Shown: positions 25,500-35,105 of the stretch, piece by piece
Layout of the letters: every line of letters starts with the position of its first letter
Numbering within the stretch: position 1 is the first letter of the stretch
Origin: WLND01 sp040398845
GTDB lineage: Bacteria; Actinomycetota; Actinomycetes; S36-B12
Assembly (NCBI GenBank): GCA_040398845.1
Contig: JBBATH010000019.1
Span: 13,813 to 77,812 of the forward strand
Direction of reading: 5' to 3'
Length of the DNA stretch: 64,000 bases
The notes under the pieces: generated by a model
Seen by the model: the letters and a program-made list of their open reading frames with translations, nothing else
The model's database searches: none
What the model was told of the DNA's origin: nothing
Position numbers and translations under genes: made by a program

Positions 25500-26857
25500 A
25501 GCGGATTCTCGATGCAGTAATGAATGAGGCCAGTGGCCAGGATTTTGAATCCCTGACGCTGCCCGACACCTACCGCGGGATCACCGTTCACAAGTCAGAC
25601 GAGGCGATGTTCGAGGGTCTCGCGACCCGCGATAAGGATCCCCGTCGTTCGCTTCATCTGGATGATGTTCCGCTGCCTGAGCTCGCACCCGGTGAGGCGC
25701 TCATCGCGGTCATGGCGTCGAGCATCAACTACAACACCGTGTGGACGAGCATCTTCGAGCCGGTTTCGACCTTCGAGTTCCTCGAGCGGTACGGCAAGTC
25801 ACGTGAAGATGGAAAGCGCCATGACCTCCCGTATCACGTGATCGGGTCGGACGCAGCAGGCGTTGTCCTGCGCACTGGCCCCGGCGTGCAGGCATGGAAG
25901 CCAGGCGACCGAGTCGTTGCGCACTGCCTGAGCGTCGAGCTTGAATCACCCCTCGGCCACAACGACACGATGCTCGATCCAGAACAGCGCATCTGGGGGT
26001 TCGAGACGAACTTCGGCGGCCTCGCCGAGCTTGCGATCGTGAAGAGTAACCAGCTCATGCCCAAGCCGGCCCACCTCACCTGGGAGGAGGCCGCCTCTCC
26101 CGGCCTCGTCAACTCCACCGCGTACCGCCAGCTCGTCTCCCGCAATGGGGCCGGGATGAAGCAGGGTGATGTTGTTCTCATCTGGGGAGCGTCCGGAGGC
26201 TTAGGCTCATATGCCACGCAATACGCGGTGAACGGCGGTGCCATCCCCGTCTGCGTCGTGTCGAGCCCGGAAAAGGCCGACCTCTGCAGGGCTATGGGCG
26301 CCGAACTCGTCATCGACCGCAGCGCCGAGGGTTATAAGTTCTGGAAGGACGAGCACACCCAGGACCCGAAGGAATGGCAGCGACTCGGCAAGCGGATTCG
26401 TGAACTCACCGGTGGTGACGACGCCGATATCGTCTTCGAGCACCCAGGCCGCGAGACGTTCGGCGCGAGCGTCTATGTCACGCGCAAGGGTGGGACCATC
26501 GCCACCTGCGCGTCGACGAGCGGCTACATGCATGAGTACGACAACCGTTACCTGTGGATGAGCCTCAAGCGCATCATCGGAAGCCACTTTGCGAACTACC
26601 GCGAGGCCCACGAGTCCAACCGGCTGATCGCGAAGGGCATGGTGCATCCCACCGTGTCGAAGGTGTTCCCGCTCGAGCAGGCGGGGCAGGCTGCCTACGA
26701 GGTGCACTGCAATGCCCATCAGGGCAAGGTCGGCGTGCTCGCGCTCGCACCGAGCGAGGGTCTCGGCGTCACCGATCCTGAGCTTCGCGCCAAGCACCTC
26801 ACCGCAATCAATCGTTTCCGCGTGGATTCACAGGCGAATTCGCTCGGATCGGCATGA
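25496..26857 (+). CDS. ccr: crotonyl-CoA carboxylase/reductase
   Basis: Reductively carboxylates crotonyl-CoA with CO2 and NADPH to ethylmalonyl-CoA, the key step of the ethylmalonyl-CoA pathway. The 453-residue medium-chain reductase has IWGASGGLGSYATQY at the NADPH site. All four residues known to hold CO2 in this family appear in place: Asn80 in SSINYNTVW, Phe169-Glu170 in WGFETNFGG and His363 in GSHFANYREA (my alignment by eye). This argues for a true carboxylase rather than a plain enoyl reductase. It could also supply ethylmalonyl-CoA for polyketides, but the operon context favours central metabolism. Confidence 0.95.
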   Translation: MKRILDAVMNEASGQDFESLTLPDTYRGITVHKSDEAMFEGLATRDKDPRRSLHLDDVPLPELAPGEALIAVMASSINYNTVWTSIFEPVSTFEFLERYGKSREDGKRHDLPYHVIGSDAAGVVLRTGPGVQAWKPGDRVVAHCLSVELESPLGHNDTMLDPEQRIWGFETNFGGLAELAIVKSNQLMPKPAHLTWEEAASPGLVNSTAYRQLVSRNGAGMKQGDVVLIWGASGGLGSYATQYAVNGGAIPVCVVSSPEKADLCRAMGAELVIDRSAEGYKFWKDEHTQDPKEWQRLGKRIRELTGGDDADIVFEHPGRETFGASVYVTRKGGTIATCASTSGYMHEYDNRYLWMSLKRIIGSHFANYREAHESNRLIAKGMVHPTVSKVFPLEQAGQAAYEVHCNAHQGKVGVLALAPSEGLGVTDPELRAKHLTAINRFRVDSQANSLGSA

Positions 26858-28863
26858 GCGATGACCTGGGCGTGAAGGCTGACAAGCCATGGGTCATGCG
26901 CACGTATGCGGGGCATTCGTCTCCCCTCGAGTCCAACGCCTTATACCTGCGCAACCTCGGCAAGGGCCAGACCGGGCTCTCGATCGCCTTCGACCTGCCA
27001 ACGCAGATGGGCTACGACCCGGATTCGCCGATGGCGAGGGGTGAGGTCGGCAAGGTTGGCGTTCCGGTGGCGCATCTCGGCGATATGCGTGCACTCCTCG
27101 ATCAGATTCCACTCGATCGCATGAACACCTCCATGACCATCAATGCGCCGGCCATGTGGCTGCTCGCCCTGTATGTGACCCTCGCCGAGGAGCAGGGCGT
27201 TGACCTAGGGCTGCTCACCGGAACAACCCAGAATGACATCGTCAAGGAATACCTATCCCGAGGCACCTACATCTTTCCGCCGGCGCCATCGCTGCGCCTC
27301 ATCACCGACATGATCGCGTGGAGTGTCACAAACACCCCGAAGTGGAACCCGATCAACATCTGCTCGTACCACCTCCAAGAGGCTGGGGCCACCCCCGTTC
27401 AGGAGATCGCCTTCGCGCTGTCGACAGCGGTCGCGGTCCTCGACTCGGTGCGCGACTCAGGACAGATCTCCGCCGAGCAACTCCCCGCCGTCGTCGAGCG
27501 GATGTCGTTCTTCGTCAATGCCGGCATCCGCTTCGTGGAAGAGGTGTGCAAGATGCGCGCCTTCACGACCCTTTGGGACGAGATCACGCGCGACCGCTAC
27601 GGCGTGACCGACCCCGCGAAGCGCCGACTCCGCTACGGGGTGCAGGTCAACTCCCTAGGACTCACAGAGGCACAGCCCGAGAACAACGTCCAGCGCATCG
27701 TTCTTGAGATGCTCGGCGTAACCCTCTCGAAGCAGGCACGCGCCAGGGCCGTCCAACTCCCGGCGTGGAACGAGGCCCTCGGACTCCCCCGACCCTGGGA
27801 TCAGCAGTGGTCACTGCGGTTGCAGCAGGTCCTCGCCTACGAAACCGACCTGCTCGAGTACGACGACATCTTCGACGGATCCCACGTGATCGAGGCGAAG
27901 GTGGCGACCCTCATGACCGGCGCGCGGGAGGAACTCGACCGGATCGATGCGATGGGGGGTGCGGTCGCCGCAGTCGAGTCCGGCTACATGAAGGGGCAAC
28001 TCGTGTCGTCGCATGCCGACCGAAGGCGTCGCATGGAGTCGGGCGAGCAGCGCGTTGTCGGCGTCAACCTCCTCACCGAGCACGAGCCGAGCCCCCTCAC
28101 CGAGAACCTCGGTGAGGCCATCATGCGCGTTGACCCTGCGGTTGAGCAGCAGGCAATCGATTCCCTGCAGGCATGGCGGGAGGCCCGCGATGCTGGGTTG
28201 GTCGAGCAGGCCCTGACCCGGCTCGCCGACGATGCAGCATCCGAACGCAACCTCATGGAAGCTTCGATCGACTGCGCCCGAGCCGGAGTGACGACGGGCG
28301 AATGGGCCCAGGCTCTCCGCGGCATCTTCGGCGAGTACCGAGCGCCGACCGGGATCAGCGGCTCCGTCGGCGCAGGTCACCGAGCTGCACTTGAGCCGGT
28401 GCGGCTCGCCGTCGAGGAGACCTCGCGTGAGCTCGGCACCAAGCTCCGGCTGCTCGTTGCGAAGCCGGGTCTCGATGGTCACTCCAATGGCGCTGAGCAG
28501 GTGGCCGTCGCTGCGCGCGATGCCGGCTTTGAGGTCATCTACCAGGGCATCCGCTTGTCGCCGCAGGACATCGTGAGTGCCGCGGCGCAGGAGGATGTCC
28601 ATTGCATCGGGCTGTCGATCCTCTCCGGATCGCACCTCGAGCTTGTTCCAGGGATCCTCGACGGGCTCAGGGCGGTGGGCATGGCCGATGTGCCGGTCGT
28701 CCTCGGGGGGATCATTCCCGACGATGACGCGCAGTCGCTCACGGCACTTGGCGTTGCAGCCGTCTTCACCCCCAAGGATTACGACCTCACTCAAATCATG
28801 GGCGAGATCGTCGGCATCATCCGCGCACGACACCTATCAGCGAACAGGAGCACCACTGCATGA
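26854..28863 (+). CDS. ecm: ethylmalonyl-CoA mutase (coenzyme B12)
   Basis: Rearranges (2R)-ethylmalonyl-CoA to methylsuccinyl-CoA using adenosylcobalamin. The 669-residue single-chain mutase has an N-terminal TIM barrel (SIAFDLPTQMGYDPDSP, TGTTQNDIVKEYLSRGTYIF) and a C-terminal B12 domain with the axial-His motif DGHSNG near residue 540, plus LSILSGSH and GGIIP. It is shorter than methylmalonyl-CoA mutase large subunits (about 730) and sits directly after ccr, which supports the Ecm/MeaA assignment. Overlaps ccr (ATGA) and the lyase gene by four bases each. Confidence 0.93.
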   Translation: MSDDLGVKADKPWVMRTYAGHSSPLESNALYLRNLGKGQTGLSIAFDLPTQMGYDPDSPMARGEVGKVGVPVAHLGDMRALLDQIPLDRMNTSMTINAPAMWLLALYVTLAEEQGVDLGLLTGTTQNDIVKEYLSRGTYIFPPAPSLRLITDMIAWSVTNTPKWNPINICSYHLQEAGATPVQEIAFALSTAVAVLDSVRDSGQISAEQLPAVVERMSFFVNAGIRFVEEVCKMRAFTTLWDEITRDRYGVTDPAKRRLRYGVQVNSLGLTEAQPENNVQRIVLEMLGVTLSKQARARAVQLPAWNEALGLPRPWDQQWSLRLQQVLAYETDLLEYDDIFDGSHVIEAKVATLMTGAREELDRIDAMGGAVAAVESGYMKGQLVSSHADRRRRMESGEQRVVGVNLLTEHEPSPLTENLGEAIMRVDPAVEQQAIDSLQAWREARDAGLVEQALTRLADDAASERNLMEASIDCARAGVTTGEWAQALRGIFGEYRAPTGISGSVGAGHRAALEPVRLAVEETSRELGTKLRLLVAKPGLDGHSNGAEQVAVAARDAGFEVIYQGIRLSPQDIVSAAAQEDVHCIGLSILSGSHLELVPGILDGLRAVGMADVPVVLGGIIPDDDAQSLTALGVAAVFTPKDYDLTQIMGEIVGIIRARHLSANRSTTA

Positions 28864-29822
28864 CCGATCGCATGAGACCCCGCCGCTCGAATCTGGCGGT
28901 TCCGGGCAGCAGTACCAAGATGCTCGAAAAGGCAAAGGGTCTGGCCGCCGACCAGATCTTCATGGACCTCGAGGATGCCGTGGCTCCGCTGGCGAAGGCC
29001 GATGCGCGCAAGAACATCGTTGCGGCCCTCAATGAAGGCGGCTATGAGGACAAAATCCGAACCGTTCGGGTGAATGACTGGACGACCCAGTGGACGTACG
29101 CCGACGTTGTTGAGGTCGTAGGCGGCGCGGGTGCGAACCTTGACTGCATCATGCTTCCGAAGGCCCAGACTGCCGACCAGGTTGTCGCGCTCGACCTCCT
29201 CATGACCCAGATCGAGAAGTCGAACGGCCTCGAGGTTGGCAGGATCGGCATCGAGGTCCAGATCGAGAATGCACTCGGCCTCATCAACATCGACGCCATC
29301 GCAGCAGCGAGCCCCCGCGTAGAGGCCATCATCTTCGGTCCGGCTGATTTCATGGCGAGCATCAACATGAAATCGCTCGTCGTCGGTGAGCAGCCCCCCG
29401 GCTACGACGTCGGAGATGCGTACCACTACACCCTCATGCGAATCCTCATGGCCGCTCGCGCCTTCGATAAGCATGCCATCGACGGCCCGTACCTCGCGAT
29501 CAAGGATGTCGAGGGCTACCGCCGGGTCGCCGGGCGGTCGGCTGCGCTTGGCTTCGATGGCAAGTGGGTGCTGCACCCGGGCCAACTCGAGGCGGCGAAC
29601 GAGGTCTTCAGCCCACGTCAAGACGATTACGACCAAGCCGAACTCATCCTCGACGCCTACGACTACGCGACCTCCGCCGCCGGCGGTGCGAAGGGAGCAG
29701 TGATGCTCGGCGACGAGATGATCGATGAGGCCTCGCGCAAGATGGCGCTCGTTGTGGTGGCGAAGGGACGGGCTGCTGGCATGGCCCGCACGAAGTCGTT
29801 CACGGCGCCGGCAGGTGCCTGA
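28860..29822 (+). CDS. mcl: L-malyl-CoA/beta-methylmalyl-CoA lyase
   Basis: A 320-residue HpcH/HpaI-type CoA lyase that cleaves beta-methylmalyl-CoA to glyoxylate and propionyl-CoA and can also act on malyl-CoA. Family motifs are RSNLAVPGSSTKM (CoA site), IFMDLEDAVAP with the acidic metal ligands, GIEVQIENALGL with the second metal-binding Glu, and GKWVLHPGQ. Position between ecm and the MaoC hydratase fits the pathway. It could also be named citE-like in generic annotation, but operon context decides. Confidence 0.92.
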   Translation: MTDRMRPRRSNLAVPGSSTKMLEKAKGLAADQIFMDLEDAVAPLAKADARKNIVAALNEGGYEDKIRTVRVNDWTTQWTYADVVEVVGGAGANLDCIMLPKAQTADQVVALDLLMTQIEKSNGLEVGRIGIEVQIENALGLINIDAIAAASPRVEAIIFGPADFMASINMKSLVVGEQPPGYDVGDAYHYTLMRILMAARAFDKHAIDGPYLAIKDVEGYRRVAGRSAALGFDGKWVLHPGQLEAANEVFSPRQDDYDQAELILDAYDYATSAAGGAKGAVMLGDEMIDEASRKMALVVVAKGRAAGMARTKSFTAPAGA

Positions 29823-30355
29823 TGGCTACCCATGAGGCCCAGCTTGGCCGGTTCTTCGAGGATTTCGTCATCGGCGACGTCTACCAGCATCCCTTCGGTC
29901 GGACCATCAGCGAAACCGATTCGACCTGGTTCACCCAGCTCACCTGTAACACCAACCAGAACCACTTCAACGCCCACCTCGCGGCATCCAACCCGATCAC
30001 CGGCGGGCGCATCATCGTCAACTCCGGGCTGACCGTGGCACTGGTCCTCGGCCTTTCGGTCATTGACATGAGCCAGAACGCCGTCGCAAACCTGGGCTGG
30101 ACCGACATCAAGCTCACGCACCCGGTCTACATCGGCGACACCATCTACGCCGAGTCGGTGTGCACCGACAAGCGCGAGAGCTCGTCGCGGCCGAACATGG
30201 GCATCATCACGATGATCACCCGTGGGCTCAACCAGGACGGCGACCAGATCGTCTCTTGGACGCGCTCGGTCATGGTGCCGAAGCGCGAGAGCGGCATCGG
30301 CCAGGACTACTTCCCATCCGCAAAGAACGGCCCACTCACCGCACTGGAGGCATGA
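29822..30355 (+). CDS. MaoC-like mesaconyl-CoA hydratase
   Basis: A 177-residue single hot-dog MaoC protein, expected to hydrate mesaconyl-C1-CoA to beta-methylmalyl-CoA. The segment DSTWFTQLTCNTNQNHFNAH holds the hydratase Asp/His region, and GGRIIVNSG follows. It is about half the length of the double-hot-dog Mch of proteobacteria, as in other actinobacterial copies, so it presumably works as a dimer. ATG overlaps the lyase stop by one base (TGATG). Confidence 0.85.
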   Translation: MATHEAQLGRFFEDFVIGDVYQHPFGRTISETDSTWFTQLTCNTNQNHFNAHLAASNPITGGRIIVNSGLTVALVLGLSVIDMSQNAVANLGWTDIKLTHPVYIGDTIYAESVCTDKRESSSRPNMGIITMITRGLNQDGDQIVSWTRSVMVPKRESGIGQDYFPSAKNGPLTALEA

Positions 30356-30357
30356 AC

Positions 30358-31563
30358 ATGACAAGGCTCGCCCAGACAGAAGGTCTGACAGATGTGCAGT
30401 ACGAGATCCTCGCAGCCGTCCGCGCGTTCGTCGACAAGGAGATCCTCCCGGTCGCGACCGAGCTCGAGCATCGCGACGAATACCCGCAGGCCATCGTCGA
30501 TGGGCTCAAGGAGCTCGGCGTCTTCGGCCTGATGATCCCCGAGGAGTTCGGTGGCCTCGGTGAGTCGCTCCTCACCTACGTCCTCGTCGTCGAGGAGATC
30601 GCCCGCGGCTGGATGAGCGTCAGCGGCGTCATCAATACCCACTTCATCGTCGCCTACATGCTCATGCATCACGGGACCGATGAGCAAAAGGCCCGCTACC
30701 TGCCCCGCATGGCAACCGGCGAGGTGCGCGGAGCGTTTTCGATGAGCGAGCCGGGCTGTGGCTCCGATGTCGCAGCCATCACCTCCAAGGCGGTGCGCGA
30801 CGGTGATGGCTGGTCGCTCACCGGTCAGAAGATGTGGCTGACGAACGGTGGCTCGTCAACGCTCGTCGCGGTGCTCGTCCGCACCGATGAGGGCGCTCCC
30901 GAGGGTGCGTCCGTCTACAAGCGGATGTCGACGTTCCTCGTTGAGAAGCCGAGCGGATTCGGCGAGGTCCGTCCGGGTCTGACGATCCCCGGCAAGATCG
31001 AGAAGATGGGCTACAAGGGCGTCGACACGACCGAGCTGGTGATGGACGGACTGAAGCTCGAGCAGGCAGACCTCCTCGGCGGCGAGACCGGCAAGGGCTT
31101 TTACCAGATGATGGACGGGGTCGAGGTCGGCCGCGTCAACGTTGCCGCTCGTGCCTGCGGGCTGAGCATCCGAGCCTTCGAGCTCGGTATCGCCTACGCC
31201 CAGCAGCGGGTGACGTTCGGCAAGCCGATCGCCGAGCACCAGGCCGTCTCATTCCGGCTCGCCGACATGGCAACGAAGGTCGAGGCCGCCCATCAGATGA
31301 TGGTCATGGCCGCGCGCAAGAAGGACTCCGGTGAGCGCAATGACCTCGAGTCGGGCATGGCGAAGTACCTCGCAAGCGAGTACTGCAAGGAGGTCGTCGA
31401 GGACTCCTTCCGCATCCACGGCGGCTACGGCTACAGCAAGGAGTACGAGATCGAGCGGCTCTACCGCGAGGCACCGATGCTCCTCATCGGTGAAGGCACG
31501 GCCGATATTCAGCGAATGATCATCGGGCGCCGGCTTCTCGAGGAGTACAAAGCCCGGACGTGA
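30358..31563 (+). CDS. mcd: methylsuccinyl-CoA dehydrogenase (acyl-CoA dehydrogenase family)
   Basis: FAD enzyme oxidising (2S)-methylsuccinyl-CoA to mesaconyl-C1-CoA. The 401-residue product has AFSMSEPGCGSD (FAD/substrate), WLTNGG, the helix RIHGGYGYSKEYEIERLYREA and IGEGTADIQ, whose Glu is the usual catalytic base position. GGAGG lies seven bases before ATG 30358. The ATG at 30352 (ATGA overlap with the hydratase) is closer than a ribosome site allows. Assignment to methylsuccinyl-CoA rather than another acyl-CoA rests on the operon. Confidence 0.88.
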   Translation: MTRLAQTEGLTDVQYEILAAVRAFVDKEILPVATELEHRDEYPQAIVDGLKELGVFGLMIPEEFGGLGESLLTYVLVVEEIARGWMSVSGVINTHFIVAYMLMHHGTDEQKARYLPRMATGEVRGAFSMSEPGCGSDVAAITSKAVRDGDGWSLTGQKMWLTNGGSSTLVAVLVRTDEGAPEGASVYKRMSTFLVEKPSGFGEVRPGLTIPGKIEKMGYKGVDTTELVMDGLKLEQADLLGGETGKGFYQMMDGVEVGRVNVAARACGLSIRAFELGIAYAQQRVTFGKPIAEHQAVSFRLADMATKVEAAHQMMVMAARKKDSGERNDLESGMAKYLASEYCKEVVEDSFRIHGGYGYSKEYEIERLYREAPMLLIGEGTADIQRMIIGRRLLEEYKART

Positions 31564-31591
31564 TCCCCGGCCGTAACCGGTCGCCCAACAG

Positions 31592-31627
31592 ATGCCGGCC
31601 CACTGCTCAAAGGCAGCGGGCCGGCAT
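31592..31627. terminator. bidirectional hairpin between mcd and the DUF1996 gene
   Basis: ATGCCGGCCC (31592-31601) pairs with GGGCCGGCAT (31618-31627), and CTGC with GCAG inside, giving 14 pairs around a six-base loop. It lies between convergent genes. There is no strong T-run, but the stem is long and GC-rich. Confidence 0.7.
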
Positions 31628-31652
31628 TGGTCGTTCAAGGTCATTTTTGACG

Positions 31653-32573
31653 CTACACCGCAATCATCGCAGGCTGCGTACCGCGCGCCCCTCTGCCACC
31701 TCGACCGCCATCTTGACCCTGCTGGCCAGCTTGGCCTCGCTGACCAACCTGTCCCCGTCCACCGAACCGGTCTTGCAGGCTCGTCCCGCTCCAGGCCTCG
31801 AAGATGTCGGCATGCAGCGTCGAGGCTGCACCGCTCGACAAGGTCACGCCTGCGCCGCCGACGGCCGCCCCCGGATACCGCACCTCGAGGACAACCTTGG
31901 GCACCTGAACCGGATGACTGGCGGGGCAGATGGGCGCCTGACCGGCCATCTCGGTTGCGAAAGCCAGATGCGAGATGTGGTTCGCAGTGTCAAGGCTCGA
32001 TCCATCCCAACACTGCGGAAAAGTGATCTGCGCGACGAGTTGCGCGGCCCCAGAGCACACCGGCACCGTGGCCACGCTCGAACTGAACACCGGGCGCTGA
32101 CCCGAGGTCGCGCAGCCCCATGCGGCAGTTTGATCGGTCCTCCCGGACACCGCCATGAAGCCAGCCGGGAACGCGGTCACGCCGCCGCGTCCCTCGTAGC
32201 GCACCCGCGCGCCGACCGGCGCGACCCGCACCCCGTTCTGGAAGAGCGCGGGGACCCAGTAGGCCGACAGGTCCTGTCGGTCATCGCAGGTGGTTGTCCC
32301 GGTAAGCAACGAGGCTCCCGTCGATTTCTCGTTCGTCGTGGTGTTGCCGAAGAACTCGTGCAGGTGACTCATCCCCGCATGCCCCGGTATGACAATCGGA
32401 TCAGTAGATGCCGAATGGCTAAACCCGCAGGAAACCACGAAGCCTCCCCCGTTACCGCCGTTGCCCCCGCGATCTCCGGGCTGGGCCTGGGCCGGCAACG
32501 CCGACATAATCAATGCGCCGGCAACCCCTGCGACCACTGCCACGGCCATTCCTGCATTCCGCTTGAAACTCAA
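31653..32573 (-). CDS. secreted DUF1996 domain protein
   Basis: A 306-residue exported protein. A hydrophobic signal segment (about 9-30) ends in ALPAQAQ. The DUF1996 core begins FVVSCGFSHSASTDPIV and contains HAGMSHLHEFFGN and an LSAYWVPAL region. Such proteins are often extracellular and sometimes found beside carbohydrate or adhesion modules, but no reaction is established. The C terminus is a low-complexity Gly/Gln/Arg repeat (GGRGQVGQRGQAGQQGQDGG) after the domain, which may bind polyanions or simply be disordered. Confidence 0.8.
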   Translation of the reverse strand: MSFKRNAGMAVAVVAGVAGALIMSALPAQAQPGDRGGNGGNGGGFVVSCGFSHSASTDPIVIPGHAGMSHLHEFFGNTTTNEKSTGASLLTGTTTCDDRQDLSAYWVPALFQNGVRVAPVGARVRYEGRGGVTAFPAGFMAVSGRTDQTAAWGCATSGQRPVFSSSVATVPVCSGAAQLVAQITFPQCWDGSSLDTANHISHLAFATEMAGQAPICPASHPVQVPKVVLEVRYPGAAVGGAGVTLSSGAASTLHADIFEAWSGTSLQDRFGGRGQVGQRGQAGQQGQDGGRGGRGARGTQPAMIAV

Positions 32574-32717
32574 CGCGTCTCCTCAGTCCAAAGTCTCGGT
32601 GCCTTCCGTGTTGGCATGAGCCTGCAGTACTAACGATCAGAATGAGTGGGCGCTCGGTAAGCGTCGGGTAAGCATTGGTGAGCGGGCGCCTCCTGCACGG
32701 TGAAGATCGACCCGGGG

Positions 32718-33494
32718 TCAGTCCTCCGTCTGGGAGATGTGCTCGGCGATCCTGTCGACGGCGAGCTGGAGCGGGATCGTCAAGGTGTCGGGCACCCCCT
32801 TGTCATTGGCTGTCTGCAGAAGCTGCGAGTAGTAGTCGTGTATCTGCTTCGGACTCCCGTTGAACTTGGCCAGCGGGTCGATACGCGGCTGTGCCTGCGT
32901 GCTCCGGATGATGTCGGTGACGATCGCACGGGCGTTGTGAACCTTGTCGGCGATCGACACGAGGAGTGCGCCCCGGTCGTCAGATGCGCTGACCTTCTTC
33001 AGGTACGCCTGTTTGCGCTCCCAGTAGTCCACCGACCTCTTCCGTTCCTCGTCAGTGGAGTCGCTGCAGGCCAGCACAATTTCAGCGACGCGGACTCCGA
33101 AGTGGGCTCGGATGTTTGCCGCGCGCGGCATGCCCCCGGCATCCTCGACGGCGTCGTGAAGGAGTCCAGCGATCGCTTCGTCCTCGCTTCCACCCGCCTC
33201 TAGTACCAGTGACGATACCCCGAGGAGGTGGGACAAGTAGGTGGTGTCGGTCCCCTTGCGGACGTGGGTGCCGTGGATCGCCGCCGCGTAATCAAGTGCC
33301 GCGGTGTAGCGCGGTGTGAGCATCACACTCGGTGTTGCAGGTGCAGTTTTCTTTGTCATGTCGTCTCCTATCGATTGGTCGGCGAAGGCTTGCCACACCT
33401 GAAGGGCGAAGGCTGCGATCGATGCATCATCGTCGAAGTTGATCCCCCCGGTGGAGAAGTACCGCCGATTTCCTTTGTCGTCGCCCGCGCTCAT
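32718..33494 (-). CDS. HD-domain phosphohydrolase (RelA/SpoT hydrolase-like)
   Basis: A 258-residue protein with an HD hydrolase domain: His89 in YLSHLLGVSS, His113-Asp114 in GLLHDAVEDAG and a later DKVHNA. This pattern fits small alarmone hydrolase-like or nucleotide phosphohydrolases. No synthetase domain is present. Two starts have ribosome sites: ATG 33494 (AAGGGAG) and ATG 33359 (AGGAG). The latter would remove a 45-residue acidic N-terminal extension without similarity. Confidence 0.75.
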   Translation of the reverse strand: MSAGDDKGNRRYFSTGGINFDDDASIAAFALQVWQAFADQSIGDDMTKKTAPATPSVMLTPRYTAALDYAAAIHGTHVRKGTDTTYLSHLLGVSSLVLEAGGSEDEAIAGLLHDAVEDAGGMPRAANIRAHFGVRVAEIVLACSDSTDEERKRSVDYWERKQAYLKKVSASDDRGALLVSIADKVHNARAIVTDIIRSTQAQPRIDPLAKFNGSPKQIHDYYSQLLQTANDKGVPDTLTIPLQLAVDRIAEHISQTED

Positions 33495-33843
33495 CGGCGG
33501 ACTCCCTTCCGGTCAATTTCGCACGGGACTTCCCGTGCGACCGCTCTTCCCCCGGAGCCACCGTCACCGGTTGGAGCGGTTGGCCGGCGGTCACGCCGGG
33601 GGGCGTTCGACCGCGCATCTTGAGCGCCTTCACTATGACAGCAACGTCTGACATTCCACTGTTCAATTCAAGGCTTGCGGAATCAGCGCACGGCCCCAGA
33701 CGCTCAAATCTGGCATCGAAGGCGAATCCGAGACCTTCTAGGCCAGTCCCGTCTGACCCACCCGACGCGATGGATGACCGCTTTCACCCGGCAACGTTGC
33801 ACCGGCACGGCCGCGGCTGCACTGTCACGAGCTGGACCGCTCG
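33495..33843. other. no gene recognised
   Basis: 349 bases with only short, compositionally poor open frames on both strands. I see no RNA gene, repeat or clear promoter beyond the ribosome site of the HD gene. Confidence 0.4.
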
Positions 33844-34290
33844 TCACCTGGCGAATTTGGCTAGTTCGGTTTCTACGACACGGAGGTCCAGTGCGTTGCA
33901 GGTGAGGATCTTGACCTTCTCGGGATCCACCTCGACAAGGACCGCATACCGCTTACGTACGATGTCGATCCACTCAGCAATTCGCACAGGCTGGGTGAGG
34001 TATCCGATGTCATCAGCTCGAAAGTCGCTCGCAGACATCGGACGAAGCACCTCTGCAGGCTCTATCGGCTTGTCGTCCGCCCATCCACCACTACGTCGCG
34101 ATATGTCTTGAGGACCCAAAGTCAGCGCACCAGAGCATGGTCGAACGCGCCCGTGCTTCCGAACCATTGGAGGCCGTGCAGATTGCTGACTGCCGATCGA
34201 GGATTCCTGCCCCGCCACCGTGCGTGCGGTGACCCTTGTGCAACTGGACTGCTCCGGTTGACCCATGATTCGCCAGGAACTCTTGTGCAC
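33844..34290 (-). CDS. unrecognised ORF, possibly a fragment
   Basis: Open for 148 codons. The last 65 or so residues (SASDFRADDIGYLTQPVRIAEW onward, ending ELAKFAR) have natural protein composition, while the N-terminal half looks like out-of-frame noise. No domain recognised. It may be the C-terminal remnant of a lost gene in this decayed region. An internal ATG at 34041 is the best start if it is a small gene. Confidence 0.25.
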   Translation of the reverse strand: MHKSSWRIMGQPEQSSCTRVTARTVAGQESSIGSQQSARPPMVRKHGRVRPCSGALTLGPQDISRRSGGWADDKPIEPAEVLRPMSASDFRADDIGYLTQPVRIAEWIDIVRKRYAVLVEVDPEKVKILTCNALDLRVVETELAKFAR

Positions 34291-34393
34291 CGGCCAGGGG
34301 CGCCACCTGCCAGGTTGGCTCTGTTACTTCGGTGGATCGCCGTCACAATGCCGCATGGCGGCGATCCTCCAAACTATCGTCCTGAAGACGAAC

Positions 34394-34885
34394 TCAACTG
34401 TTCGCGTGCTCCTTCACCCACTGCGCCGGCTTCCCGGCAAAGAGAGCGAGGAACCCGAGCAGCAGAAGCGCGGACAGCCCAGTGGACAGGTGATCCGCTA
34501 ATTCCGAATGAAACGGCGAGCCAGCGGCAGTAGCCGGTGAAAACAGCTGACCCAAGACGCCCACTGCGAAGAAAATCGTTCCAGTCAAACGCACTGCCGG
34601 CAAATACTCACCGCGGTAGAGCAAAAATCCGAACATGAAAATCAAGACCGCCATGATGGTGAAAATGAATGCCGAATTGGCGAGATAGTCGTAGATGCTC
34701 GCAACATCAGGCCCCGAGTCCGATGCGCGAAATCCCATCTCTGCCAAAGCAGCGACACTCGCCGGATTCGCACTCACCATGAGATCCTCCAGAATCGAAG
34801 TCAGCAGGTGAGCTGCTTGGATGAAGCACAGCGTTGCAAGGGCAACAATCTGCCAGGGCTTTATTGTCACAGGATTACTTCCCAT
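34394..34885 (-). CDS. small integral membrane protein
   Basis: 163 residues with four predicted membrane helices (about 11-30, 70-92, 99-120 and 135-152), charged at both ends and containing no enzymatic motif. No family recognised. GTG at 34870 with GGGAAG seven bases upstream may be the real start instead of ATG 34885. It stands alone beside the first tRNA-derived repeat. Confidence 0.55.
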   Translation of the reverse strand: MGSNPVTIKPWQIVALATLCFIQAAHLLTSILEDLMVSANPASVAALAEMGFRASDSGPDVASIYDYLANSAFIFTIMAVLIFMFGFLLYRGEYLPAVRLTGTIFFAVGVLGQLFSPATAAGSPFHSELADHLSTGLSALLLLGFLALFAGKPAQWVKEHANS

Positions 34886-35105
34886 TCTTTATTCGCAGTT
34901 TCGCCCCCGTGCGAGGCGAATGAGTTTGACACCGTCCAGCAGGATCGCAACCGCCCGACATGTCGGGCTAAAGCCCGGGTGCCACCGGCATCGAGGGAGG
35001 GACCCAATGCCTCTGCCGCGACAGGACGGGAACGCGCCGCCGTTGAGATGGAGGTACCGACTCGTCACCCACCGCGTCAGCGACATCACTCCGTGGTTGG
35101 GTCGT

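Noticed and set aside
31560..32633. 357-codon plus-strand ORF
   Set aside because: Antisense to the DUF1996 gene, which has a signal peptide and domain; composition of the mirror frame is noise.
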